A stretch of 64,000 bases of DNA from Zygaena filipendulae (Eukaryota > Arthropoda > Insecta > Lepidoptera > Zygaenidae): NCBI GenBank assembly GCA_907165275.2, contig OU015651.1:11926501-11990500 (forward strand), given 5' to 3'. Of the stretch, positions 48,001-56,600 are shown in pieces (position 1 is the stretch's first letter; every line of letters starts with the position of its first letter). The notes under the pieces are model-generated. The model saw only the letters and a list, made by a program, of their open reading frames with translations. It searched no databases and was not told the origin of the DNA. Both the position numbers and the translations under genes were made by a program.

Positions 48001-48121
48001 GGGCCCGATGGCCAGTGGGTGTGGCCTGGCGGGCTGCAGGCGTAGCCCCCGCAGCACGTTGTGCCCTCGTCCTGACGCCTTCCTCGACGATGTCTTCCCT
48101 CGGAGTTAGTGGCATCTCCAA
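45080..48121 (-). CDS. Gypsy gag-integrase fusion protein (1013 residues)
   Basis: Residues ~25-135 are a Pro/Thr-rich repeat region. Residues ~148-250 form coiled coil, followed by a capsid-like gag segment and a CCHC knuckle CYKCGERGHMQFSC near 453-466. After ~60 residues the frame passes directly into GKAHGNADALSRRPC, which is normally the very end of RNase H. Then comes an integrase with an H2C2 zinc module (~640-700), a catalytic core with D near 732 and a D..35..E pair (HSDQG near 788, E near 824), and a GPY-type C-terminal module. About 600-700 residues (protease, RT, most of RNase H) are thus absent, yet the frame is intact over 3 kb. Alone it cannot reverse-transcribe; movement would need enzymes supplied in trans. 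Antisense frames across it are compositional. Confidence 0.93.
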   Translation of the reverse strand: MEMPLTPREDIVEEGVRTRAQRAAGATPAARQATPTGHRAPPTGPAHHPPLTMEAPPTDLTTPTGPAHSVPPTTEAPPTGQVATPPGSTHAATPALSPALWTTPTAEAPPTDSAHLATPTGHGRTTTTARAADVPTLDIRSLVAMVESINKGMHQMREDQRERAKLLHVIREEQQQNREEQQQNLHTVLAAVGKVSNVVKQLREDVDSVGGRVTVLETDLTGLKNVVEERVTGLETGVSGLQKELLRLKTVGITSSGAVAVVQGPRVKVPPYDGTTSWPAYRQQFQTVATANGWTDEQCLTALTVALRGSALSVLEALPSSGSGFKELMEALESRYGERHLEHVFRAQLRDRVQRPGEGLQQWALEIEKLVRKAHPTADTKTLDTNILQAFVDGIRDMEIRAAVGLRHHTSLKDALAHALEVEAVRRDVRAHKLREVTEEVKAIKAPLKKTGFMCYKCGERGHMQFSCPKKNEVTEKILKLQKQVDDLTKRQETLSPVGNQGKGVTARTKGQVLAGVKKAPATVIAQVRSGKAHGNADALSRRPCPEDCKHCVKQESKELTVKLTRTSPPGLWQDEAMREAQEDDEDVRLIVAWKKRSADKPKWVEVAPTSPITKAYWAQWDSFVLQNGMLYRKWEKPNGREFHLQLVVPRTRVKDVLREIHDGVSGGHLGVKRTLTKVRERFYWLHCREDVQEWCRKCTTCAAVKGPSTRTRGNLQLYNVGAPWERIAVDVAGPFPVTESGNKYFLVVMDYFTKWPEVFAIPNQEATTVASKLVEEVICRFGVPLEIHSDQGRNFESQLFQEMCKILGMHKTRTTPYHPQSDGMVERFNQTLERNLAKLVDKHQRDWDKFIPLFLLAYRTSEHESTKATPAYVNFGRELRLPVDLLTGGPPDDPQLMQDYVSDLREKMQDVYALVREHGLQSSENMKTRYDRRANTSGFEEGSLVWLHNPIRRKGKSPKLQTRWEGPYKVVTRMNDVTYRIQRQPRGAFKIVHIDRLARYQGSNSDARDEHL

Positions 48122-48125
48122 ATTT

Positions 48126-48139
48126 CACTTCCGACACCA
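48126..48139 (-). other. Primer-binding site of gypsy element
   Basis: TGGTGTCGGAAGTG begins three bases inside the 5' LTR on the minus strand. It is complementary to a tRNA 3' end of the type CACTTCCGACACCA, closest to tRNA-Leu as I remember it. The tRNA identity is inference. Confidence 0.65.
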
Positions 48140-48142
48140 AAT

Positions 48143-48561
48143 TGTTACGTGCTAGGGTTCTTTATTCGGAGTTTAACACTAACTTTACAAAAACACTAGG
48201 TCTAGGGTGCCTAGGTCTAGGTATCACAGCTTGAAACACTAAACGACTGATCTCGAAGTCCAATAGTCTCGCCAAGGTCGCAGGTAGTCGCAGGTATCGC
48301 TCAAGATTCACTCGTAGTTATCGCTTCGAAAGCTCAAACTGAACTCCCCGTCCGGTTCGGTTGCGCCGTTTATATACCCAACCGAACGGGGCTCTAGAAT
48401 GTTCGAGTCCGATGTGTTTTACTAGAAACTCGGCCGAACGTTTCTAGAATAGAACTTCTATCGAATTCGCTACTCCAATGTGTTTGCTTTACATTGCGTG
48501 TTTTGTATGCATTGCGCGTTTTGCATACATTGCGCGCTATTAATCTAGCTCGACCGCGACA
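48143..48561 (-). repeat. 5' LTR of gypsy element
   Basis: 419 bp, no difference from the 3' LTR seen by eye. The TATATAAA box of this copy would drive the gag-integrase frame. Confidence 0.95.
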
Positions 48562-49438
48562 ATATTATATCTTCAGTTATTAGGCTTGTATCTAGAGTCT
48601 GCTATGTTGCCTGCAGTATTTTTGTTAAAGATGACTCTTGCAGCAATTCATCATGAAATAATAATATTGATTGTGGTTCACAACATTCAGTCTTGGATAC
48701 TGATGGAAACATAGCTTGAAAATATCTCCCTTTGGAATATTTACAATCAACAAATTGTCGAATACTGGGTTTTCCCCATTGTTGTAAAACGAGTAGTGGT
48801 TTTTGAACTAGTTACTAACTTTGTTGTTAATGTAACATATTATTATTAAAGCAGCAACATGTTTGCACTTGCCGCTCTGGTTATAAACGCAGCTGCATTT
48901 TACTCCAGTGACAACCTGAGCATTATCGACCTGTAATAAATGAATAAAAATGTTTGACATACTTTATCTGAATGTTTAGTCATGTTTTAAGGTTAGAAGA
49001 GTACTTACGTTTAAACTTGTTTTATAGGGTGTTGAAGTCACCGATGTTTGACGAATGATGGTGGCTCGTAAAATAACTATATTGCTATTAGTTCTCAGTT
49101 CTTATACATTCCTTACATGTTCTGCTAACACCAATTTATTTCCTTTTAGCATAGTTTGGGGCTGGAAACTTATTGTGTGTTTTACACTCTCAAAACCAGT
49201 TTTTATAATAACGTCCATATTTTCATAAACAGTTTTTAAGAAATTCCTCTAAAAATACCATTTATTGTCTTTCTAAATATATTTTATTTACTTTAATCTA
49301 TACAAATAAACAAGCTCTTGCTATTCATTTTTTGACATATGCCCCTAAAACTGCGTTTGCAAGATGGCGCTACTGTCGTGCACGCACCGAATAGGCTAAT
49401 ATTTTGATCTTGCTTCAAGTAGAAGTAATTCAGAATAA

Positions 49439-49522
49439 CAGATAGGGTACTTTTTATCCCGGAATTCCCGCAGGATCTTTGAAATTAACGCGGATGACAC
49501 CGCGGGGACATATAATAGCTAG
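49439..49522 (-). repeat. RepA fragment in left palindrome arm
   Basis: ATCCCGGAATTCCCGCAGGA and ACACCGCGGGGACATATAAT. Mirrored at 52112-52205. Confidence 0.7.
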
Positions 49523-49708
49523 TAAAATAAATAAATAAAATAAATAATTAAACTTTAAATAAATAATTTAAAAAAATAAAATAAATAAAATTGTCAATAT
49601 CATCTTCTTCTGCGCCGGGTGTCATCGACTGTTTTTTGCGCAGGAGATGCTGTCGAAGGGTTTATTGTTTAGTGCGGTTGGAGGTCTACATATCTATCTA
49701 TCTATCTA

Positions 49709-50044
49709 TAAAAGATAGAAAGAATCCGCGATTCTGTACATTGAATATTTTTAACAAAAACTGACAGGGGACGGAACGGAGCGGACGGACGGGGGGGGGG
49801 GAAGAGTAACCAAGCACAAAAAAAGGGTTTTTAAAAATCTTTTCTGTCTTTCTGTCTGTTCACGATAATCTCCGAATCTACTGAACGGATTGTCATGCGG
49901 TTTAGGATTAAGCTTAACCTGGAGTTACATAGGCTTTGTTTCATTGAAATCGGATGTCGGTAAAAGAAGTTGTTGTATAAAAAGAAGTTTCAAGTTGTTG
50001 TATAGAAACTTTTCGCGCGGGTGAAACCGCGGGGCACAGCTAGT
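49709..50044 (-). repeat. RepB repeat in left palindrome arm, with G-run
   Basis: Reverse-oriented RepB next to (ATCT)n and carrying an expanded G-rich run near 49788-49801. Mirrored at 51595-51925. Confidence 0.75.
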
Positions 50045-50353
50045 ACTAATATAATAAAAGAGTAGAATTGGCGATTCTGTACATTGAATATTTTTAACAA
50101 AAATTGACAGGGGACGATAAACGAAGAGTAACCAACTATAAAAAAAGGGGTTTTAAAAAATCTTTTCTGTCTGTCTGTCTCTCAGTTCGCGATAATCTCT
50201 GAATCTACTGAACGGATTGTCATGCGGTTTTCGCAGGTAGATTAAGCTTAGCCTGGATCTACATATAGGCTTTGTTTCATTCAAATCGGATGTCAAGAAA
50301 AAAAAGTTATTACATAAAAACTTTTCACGCGTGTGAAACCGCGGGGCACAGCT
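50045..50353 (-). repeat. Second RepB repeat in left palindrome arm
   Basis: Tandem to the previous copy: ATAATAAAAGAGTAGAATTG to GAAACCGCGGGGCACAGCTA. Mirrored at 51282-51594. Confidence 0.75.
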
Positions 50354-50544
50354 AGTTTCTTAATAAAATCTAGTCCATATAACGTTTACTTTTTGGTTAT
50401 TTTTGTGGAATCTATGTTTGGGATCCCAAATTATCGGTTTCTTTTAAAATAATTCTAGAAACCAAAACGTTTCTTGTTGCAAGTTACAACCAATCCAATT
50501 ATGCAGTTTAAAAGCACACAACCATCGCGGCCCAAAATTGAAAC

Positions 50545-51090
50545 CCGACTGAAGCGAGAACGCGAGTGTAAACACCACGCTCGCTTTGACGCGAGGTCCT
50601 TTGACTCGTGACCAAAAAACCGCTCCGGAAGCGAGCGGTGCGAGTGACGAGGCGAACCACGCGGCGAGCCCCTAGCGCCTGTTCACACTCGCGCCTCGTC
50701 CCTCGCCCCGCGCCCCTTGCTCCTTTTTCGTCCCTTTGACTCGTGAAGCGTCATTTACACTCGCGTACGAGCAACGAGGCGAACCACGCGGCGAGCCCCG
50801 AGCGACTGTTTACATTCGCGCTTCGTCGCTCGCCGCGTGGTTTGCCTCGTCGCTCGTGCCGCTCGCGTCCCCCGGAGCGGCTTTTTTGTCACGAGTCAAA
50901 GGGACGAAAAAGGAGCAAGGGGCGCGGGGCGAGGGACGAGGCGCGAGTGTGAACAGGCGCTAGGGGCTCGCCGCGTGGTTCGCCTCGTCACTCGCACCGC
51001 TCGCTTCCGGAGCGGTTTTTTGGTCACGAGTCAAAGGACCTCGCGTCAAAGCGAGCGTGGTGTTTACACTCGCGTTCTCGCTTCAGTCGG
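50545..51090. repeat. CG-rich palindromic core of the giant palindrome
   Basis: The innermost ~270 bp of each arm are CpG-rich and contain further inverted words: CGAGTGTAAACACCACGCTC, CTTTGACTCGTGA, GCCCCGCGCCCCTTGCTCC and mirrors. GAGTGTRAAC/GTTYACACTC motifs recur five or more times, linking this core to the micro-palindromes at 42109-42262. Confidence 0.8.
50750..50887 (+). repeat. Spacer module S of the giant palindrome
   Basis: The ~138-bp spacer is not itself mirrored but has an internal inverted pair (CGAGGCGAACCACGCGGCGA against the segment near 50830-50850). A nearly identical copy in reverse orientation abuts the right end of the palindrome at 53036-53174. Confidence 0.75.
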
Positions 51091-51281
51091 GTTTCAACTT
51101 TGGGCCGCGATGGTTGTGTGCTTTTAAACTGCATAATTGGATTGGTTGTAACTTGCAACAAGAAACGTTTTGGTTTCTAGAATTATTTTAAAAGAAACCG
51201 ATAATTTGGGATCCCAAACATAGATTCCACAAAAATAACCAAAAAGTAAACGTTATATGGACTAGATTTTATTAAGAAACT

Positions 51282-51594
51282 AGCTGTGCCCCGCGGTTTC
51301 ACCCGCGTGAAAAGTTTTTATGTAACAACTTTTTTTCTTGACATCCGATTTGAATGAAACAAAGCCTATATGCAGATCCAGGCTAAGCTTAATCTACCTG
51401 CGAAAACCGCATGACAATCCGTTCAGTAGATTCAGAGATTATCGCGAACTGAGAGACAGACAGACAGAAAAGATTTTTTAAAACCCCTTTTTTTATAGTT
51501 GGTTACTCTTCGTTTATCGTCCCCTGTCAATTTTTGTTAAAAATATTCAATGTACAGAATCGCGGATTCTACTCTTTTATTATATTAGTACTAG
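51282..51594 (+). repeat. RepB repeat in right palindrome arm
   Basis: Starts CTAGCTGTGCCCCGCGG and ends GATTCTACTCTTTTATTATA. Confidence 0.78.
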
Positions 51595-51925
51595 CTAGCT
51601 GTGCCCCGCGGTTTCACCCGCGCGAAAAGTTTCTATACAACAACTTCTTTTTATACAACAACTTCTTTTCCCGACATCCGATTTCAATGAAACAAAGCCT
51701 ATGTAACTCCAGGTTAAGCTTAATCCTAAACCGCATGACAATCCGTTCAGTAGATTCGGAGATTATTGTGAACAGACAGAAAGACAGAAAAGATTTTTAA
51801 AAACCCTTTTTTTGTGCTTGGTTACTCTTCCCCCCCCTCCCCCGTCCGTCCGCTCCGTTCCGTCCCCTGTCAGTTTTTGTTAAAAATATTCAATGTACAG
51901 AATCGCGGATTCTTTCTATCTTTTA
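51595..51925 (+). repeat. Second RepB repeat in right palindrome arm
   Basis: Starts GCTGTGCCCCGCGG and contains a duplicated TTTATACAACAACTTCTTTT segment and the C-run mirrored to the G-run near 49790. Confidence 0.75.
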
Positions 51926-52111
51926 TAGATAGATAGATAGATATGTAGACCTCCAACCGCACTAAACAATAAACCTTTCGACAGCATCTCCTGCGCAAAA
52001 AACAGTCGATGACACCCGGCGCAGAAGAAGATGATATTGACAATTTTATTTATTTTATTTTTTTAAATTATTTATTTAAAGTTTAATTATTTATTTAATT
52101 TATTTATTTTA

Positions 52112-52205
52112 CTAGCTATTATATTCTAGCGTGTCCCCGCGGTGTCATCCGCGTTAATTTCAAAGATCCTGCGGGAATTCCGGGATAAAAAGTACCCTAT
52201 CTGTT
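52112..52205 (+). repeat. RepA fragment in right palindrome arm
   Basis: CCCCGCGGTGTCATCCGCGT and GGGATAAAAAGTACCC; mirror of 49439-49522. Confidence 0.7.
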
Positions 52206-53035
52206 ATTCTGAATTACTTCTATTTGAAGCAAGATCAAAATATTAGCCTATACATGCATTTAATTTTCGACGTTTACAAAATAATGGTTAACGACATCTC
52301 TTGATTATTTCAGGAATAAATGAAATTTTAACCGTCGAGAACCTGTATCACGCACATACAGGCACAGGACAGTTCAAATTTCAAAAAACTTTTGTTAGCA
52401 ATACATAGATGGCGCAATATTAATACAATAATTATTAGCCAAGCTTGGTAAAAAATCCTATAGAGCAGATAGCAGACAGTAGATATATAATATGATAATA
52501 GGAATCTATAGCTATTATTATCATTTTTTGATATTTTTATAGCTGTTTTATTGTAAAGTTTCAAATATTGTAAAGTTGAAATCCATTCAGTAGTTTTTGC
52601 GTGAAAACGTAACAAACATCCATACAATCCATACAAACTTTATAATATAAAGATTTTTAGAATAATAAGTAAGGATTTCATTTATTAAAATCGTCAGCAT
52701 TTTATTAAAATTGTAAGCAAAGTCGTCTTGTTGCCGCTAACACTTCGACATCCTCCCTTGTTGCTAGCTCAAAGACAACTGAACTGAACGCACTGCAGGC
52801 CGCAGCTCTTTTGTCTCTTTTCCATCGATCGTGCGGTCGCGGTCGCACGCACGAGCGACGGGACGAGGCAGCGTTTACACTCGCACCTCGTACCCCACCA
52901 CGAAACGAAGCACAAGACGAGGAACGAGGTGCGAGTGTAAACGCCGATAAAACAGCGTTTACACTCGCGCCTCGTACCTGGCCACAAGACGAACCACGAG
53001 GCGAGGAACGAGGCGCGAGTGTAAATCCCGTATGA

Positions 53036-53174
53036 CAAAAAAGCCGCTCCGGGGGACGCGAGCGGCACGAGCGACGAGGCGAACCACGCGGCGAGCGACG
53101 AAGCGCGAATGTAAACAGTCGCTCGGGGCTCGCCGCGTGGTTCGCCTCGTTGCTCGTACGCGAGTGTAAATGAC
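53036..53174 (-). repeat. Module S, second copy beside the palindrome
   Basis: Reverse complement of 50750-50887 with very few differences. It starts TGACAAAAAAGCCGCTCC and ends AATGACGCTATA. The left arm's outer border (42080-42098) has no such copy. Confidence 0.75.
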
Positions 53175-53437
53175 GCTATACTACCGTATTCCGTACCGTA
53201 TTCTGTGACATGCACACCACTGAGCAAATAATCACTACACAGCACAGGTGACAGGGCCCAGGGGTGCCACTTGCACTCTGCATTCTACCTACCGGCTACC
53301 TACTTATACCACCTCGGCACGAGAAAGTCTAGTTAATTTGTGCTGGAACCGAGGCCCGAGTGGCGAGTGGCAGAGTTTTTATTTCGTCTGAGGATACAAA
53401 CCTTAAGTTTTAGTTTCGTAACATAAAACTCGTTGAA

Positions 53438-53672
53438 ATGGAGGATTGGTTTACGGTGACGCTGCTTTTATGTGCATTTGGCACGTTGCGCGAGCTCCGG
53501 CCTTCTGAACCGTTCGTTTCGGAGTTTTTGTCCGGGCCCTGGAGGAATGTGACCAACGAACAGCTGAACAGAGAAGTATATCCAGTGGGAACCTACTCAT
53601 ACATGGCACAACTGACAGTCATCTTTCTGGTGACAGATTTTCTGAGGTTCAAACCCATTATAATTATTTCAG
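53438..53672 (+). CDS. SLC19 exon 1
   Basis: The ATG at 53438 is in the context GTTGAAATGG. Donor GTCAGT; ends in phase 1. Encodes helix 1, the RPSEPF signature and helix 2. Confidence 0.88.
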
Positions 53673-56600
53673 GTCAGTAACTCTTTTTTATATAGTATTT
53701 ACAAAAATAGTTTGTTACCTATATTAGGCTATCAGTGAGCACTGAAAACAGTTAAGTAGGCATGTGTAAATTATTGCGTGGCAAATAATTTGTGTTACTA
53801 TAGTCACACACAAAAAACTTTCAAATAAAAAATTCAAAAATCTAAATTGGAAAGGTTTGAAAAAATTTTAGGTATCCAGTGAAAATTCATTAACAGTCTC
53901 TATTAATTTTAAGAATCACAAACAACCAACTGTAATACTTAAAATTATATATTTTAATTTAAAGGTTAATTTTAGATATATAGACAATACTATGGGTTCC
54001 ATACCTCAAAAGGAAAAAAGAAACCCTTATAGCTTATAGGTTTACTCGTTTGTCCGTCTGTCAGTCTATTTATCAAGACCCACTTTCACAGGATCACATG
54101 GAGTTGTCAAGTTAAAATTTTTATTAAATACTCAGATATCCATTCTATTGGAGCTAAAAAAACTGTACTGCTATATCAACACAATCCAAAGATATGTCGC
54201 ATAAACAGCAGTTGAAGCCACATATTTTAATACACAAGGGAATCAAAACCTTTAAGGTAAATACTTTCCATTGACCTAAAACCAACCTAAAACCAAGGCA
54301 AGAAGCAATGTCTTATGGCAAAAGTAAAGGGAACATCCAAAAACTGTAAATTTGTAGGTCCAATGACAAATAAAAAGTTTAATTTTTTTTTCTAAATCTT
54401 CAAAAATTATATCTCCTGATGGACAAAGTTACATACCTACCTAAAAATTTATGGAAACGAACTAAAAATTACTAGAGAGCTAAAAATTTACTGGACAGTA
54501 TATGTATATATAATTTTTAATAATATTAAAAATGTGATAAAAAATGTAATAAAAATATCACAAGAGTATTACTAATCTTAGGAAACAATGTAGGTAATTC
54601 ACATCCATCAATTAAGTAATAAATATGTGTGATAAACTTAGATAACTAAGGTAACATTTTTAATTTAAAGTAAACAATTTATGTATTTGATAAAAAGTCT
54701 GGTATAGAGATGAATGTTTCTAATGCAGTAGTAATATAAGTTCAAAAATAATTCAAAATATCCTTCCCATTTGTATTTGTAAAAATTCCTATGAGGCTAT
54801 TAAAAAAAACACATGGAGTATTTTTAACGAAAATTGACAGGGAGCGATAAAAAAAGAGTAACCTACCACAAAAAATATATATTTTAATTATTTACTGTCT
54901 GTTGTTCAGAGTGATTAGCTTTTCCCATGTTAACTTCGGAGTTCCCCTGGGAATTCAAGGATAAAAAGTACCCTATTTCCTACTCTATACCCCTAATAAC
55001 ATGTATGGAAAGTTTCATGATGATGGGTTGCGCTGTCTAGGCGTGAAAGCACAAAAAAGACAGACAAATTAGTAGGGAATAGAGATATAAATTGAGAGTG
55101 TCGAAATTATGTCTACGTTATTTGCAGCATAAACAAAGTTTGATTTTGTCACAGCTTCATGGGACTGTAGACCTGGGTATGACTTTTACTTCAACTCGGT
55201 CTCGATACCTCCACGTGTTCCCGAGATAAATGGTCTTGATGTCTGTCAAGACAGACATTTACTTATAGACGGACAGACAACAAACTATAAAGTGATCCTA
55301 TAAAAGTTCCGGTTTCTTTCCTTTGAGGCATGGCACCCTAAAAACAAACAATGCAAACAAACAATGCGTATCTTTTCTTGATAAATTGGGAGAAACAGAG
55401 CAAACTGTAAATGACATTTGACTTTTTTATCATATTGCAAATATTTAATATAGCAATTTTCCTTGTAGATAGGGTCAATGTAATCAAACTGGTGAATGTT
55501 AAACTCAGTATACTCAGGTCAACCCCCGTTGACATATCGTAGTTACTAAGTTAATTTACAAATAGAGTTTTGCTATATTTTTTACTTAGTATCATACAAA
55601 CTTTAGTTTTAGTCATAATTATAAGCAAGCACCAATCTAAAATCTTTATCAGATTAAGATCTAAGGTGACCGACCGGGTGATCCAGGTGTCAATTTAACG
55701 TCCTATTGTAACGGCTCGAGTACACCTAATTCCGCCATCGTTCGAAGTTTGCTCGTGCCGTTGATCACCATTTGTCAACGACCGATCAACCGACTCAACC
55801 GTCGAGTCCGAACTTGTTGGGATTTCTCGCCTGTCTGCCGGCGTCTACATTGCAAATAGGGAATTTTAGTGTTTCCTTTTTATTATTATTTTATAAACCT
55901 TTATGTATTAGTAGTATAATAGCATTATTCTTTTACAAATATATTTTGTACTTTCAGAGATATGACTCTTTAAAAGTTCAAGTTAGACAAGGAAAGCGCT
56001 AGTCCTATAGTGACGCCACTCGGCTTGTAGCGCCCTACAACCGCCATACAAAATTCCATTTTAGAAAGAGACAGACATAGTCAAAATTAAACAGTTTGTA
56101 ACAATTTTATTTTTTAATCGGCACTGTTACAGTACGTTGCACATACACGTCCGAGTTATTCGGCCGGGTAGTTCTGTCCGTCATCGGACGACAAAATCGG
56201 TTTTGGTGTAAGCCTCACGTAAGCCTAGCGTAGACACATTTTTTTATAAAAGATCACCCCATGCATGTAAAAAATATTATATTTTGCTTTGCTCTAGCAG
56301 TAACAAAAGACACGTGCACGCTGTATAATAGAAAAGTAACAGGTGGAAACATATTTATTAAACGTATAGTTGACTCATTCAAAATTAACAATCGATATAT
56401 TGCCATTACAACATTATTTTACTTACTTATAGGTGACCGACTTATCAAATTAATAACTAGTTAAAATCCGCCAACTGATTGACTAGGTACCTATTAGGTA
56501 CACGTTGAATATCTACGGTTGAGTTCTGACAAAAACTAAGACAGCGAGGCAGAAGCATAAACCATGGATATGATGATTATGGTCACAGACATTAAGCTCA

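Larger units (their letters stand above)
44646..48565 (-). mobile_element. Ty3/gypsy LTR retrotransposon, internally deleted
   Basis: Identical 419-bp LTRs (44650-45068 and 48143-48561) begin TG and end CA and are flanked by the 4-bp duplication ATAT (44646-44649 and 48562-48565). Between them is one 1013-codon frame on the minus strand encoding gag, a scrap of RNase H and integrase. Protease, reverse transcriptase and most of RNase H are missing. There is no env. A primer-binding site and a polypurine tract are present. Identical LTRs mean recent insertion relative to the surrounding decayed DNA. It lies inside the SWIM pseudogene of transposon 2. Confidence 0.95.
44442..49180 (-). pseudogene. 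Decayed SWIM-type zinc-binding protein gene of transposon 2
   Basis: Read on the minus strand. A first exon near 49060-49180 (MDVIIKTGFESVKHTISFQP...) is broken by a TAA and ends at donor GTAAGT. After an intron and the acceptor TTTATTACAG (~48938), the frame gives VTGVKCSCVYNQSGKCKHVA, a C-x-C-x(n)-C-x-H SWIM motif. A later frame gives WGKPSIRQFVDCKYSKGRYF and is interrupted by TAG. Beyond the gypsy insertion, NYTNYYKKHVAVTDEDIINI continues the same style of protein and ends at a stop near 44442. SWIM proteins of this look are carried by some insect DNA transposons next to their transposase, often with a YqaJ nuclease domain, which is not seen here. Stops, missing parts and the 3.9-kb insertion make it non-functional. 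Confidence 0.55.
44193..49390. mobile_element. DNA transposon 2, same family, carrying a gypsy insertion
   Basis: The ends TCGGAACGTGC and GCACGCACCGA are flanked by AT (44191-44192 and 49391-49392). The mirrored arm shows the intact site GCATGTATAGGC (opposite strand, 52246-52257), again giving a 2-bp AT duplication. The ends resemble those of transposon 1 (GGAACGTGC and GTGCACG cores). Without the 3.9-kb LTR element the transposon is ~1.28 kb and contains the decayed SWIM-domain gene on its minus strand. Confidence 0.7.
42099..50749. repeat. Left arm of giant palindrome (with insertions)
   Basis: This arm corresponds to 50888-53035 in reverse orientation. Collinear parts are 42099-42689, 43983-44192 and 49393-50749. 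The right arm lacks the two insertions 42690-43980 and 44193-49390. Even nested RepA/RepB copies, A/T spacers and the CG-rich micro-palindromes are mirrored, so the ancestral ~2.15-kb segment was copied in inverted form as a unit. Confidence 0.9.
50888..53035. repeat. Right arm of giant palindrome (uninterrupted)
   Basis: About 2.15 kb, mirrored by the left arm around a centre near 50819 with a ~138-bp spacer. Empty target sites for the left-arm insertions are readable at 52250-52251 and near 52460. Small differences between the arms (G-run length near 49790 against 51830, and a short duplication near 42568-42590) show that the copies have diverged slightly. Confidence 0.9.

Noticed and set aside
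45289..48155. Plus-strand open frames across the gypsy element
   Set aside because: They are antisense to a 1013-codon frame with gag knuckle and integrase motifs, and have no domain of their own.
50736..51127. Arg/Ala-rich open frames in the palindrome core, and similar ones at 42028-42459 and 52769-53245
   Set aside because: They translate CG-rich inverted repeats; the same peptides appear on both strands and in both arms.
49391..52252. Palindrome as a simple assembly mirror artefact
   Set aside because: Arms differ by small changes and by two large insertions with clean target duplications in only one arm. The central 2.8 kb alone could still hide local error, so read support is worth checking.
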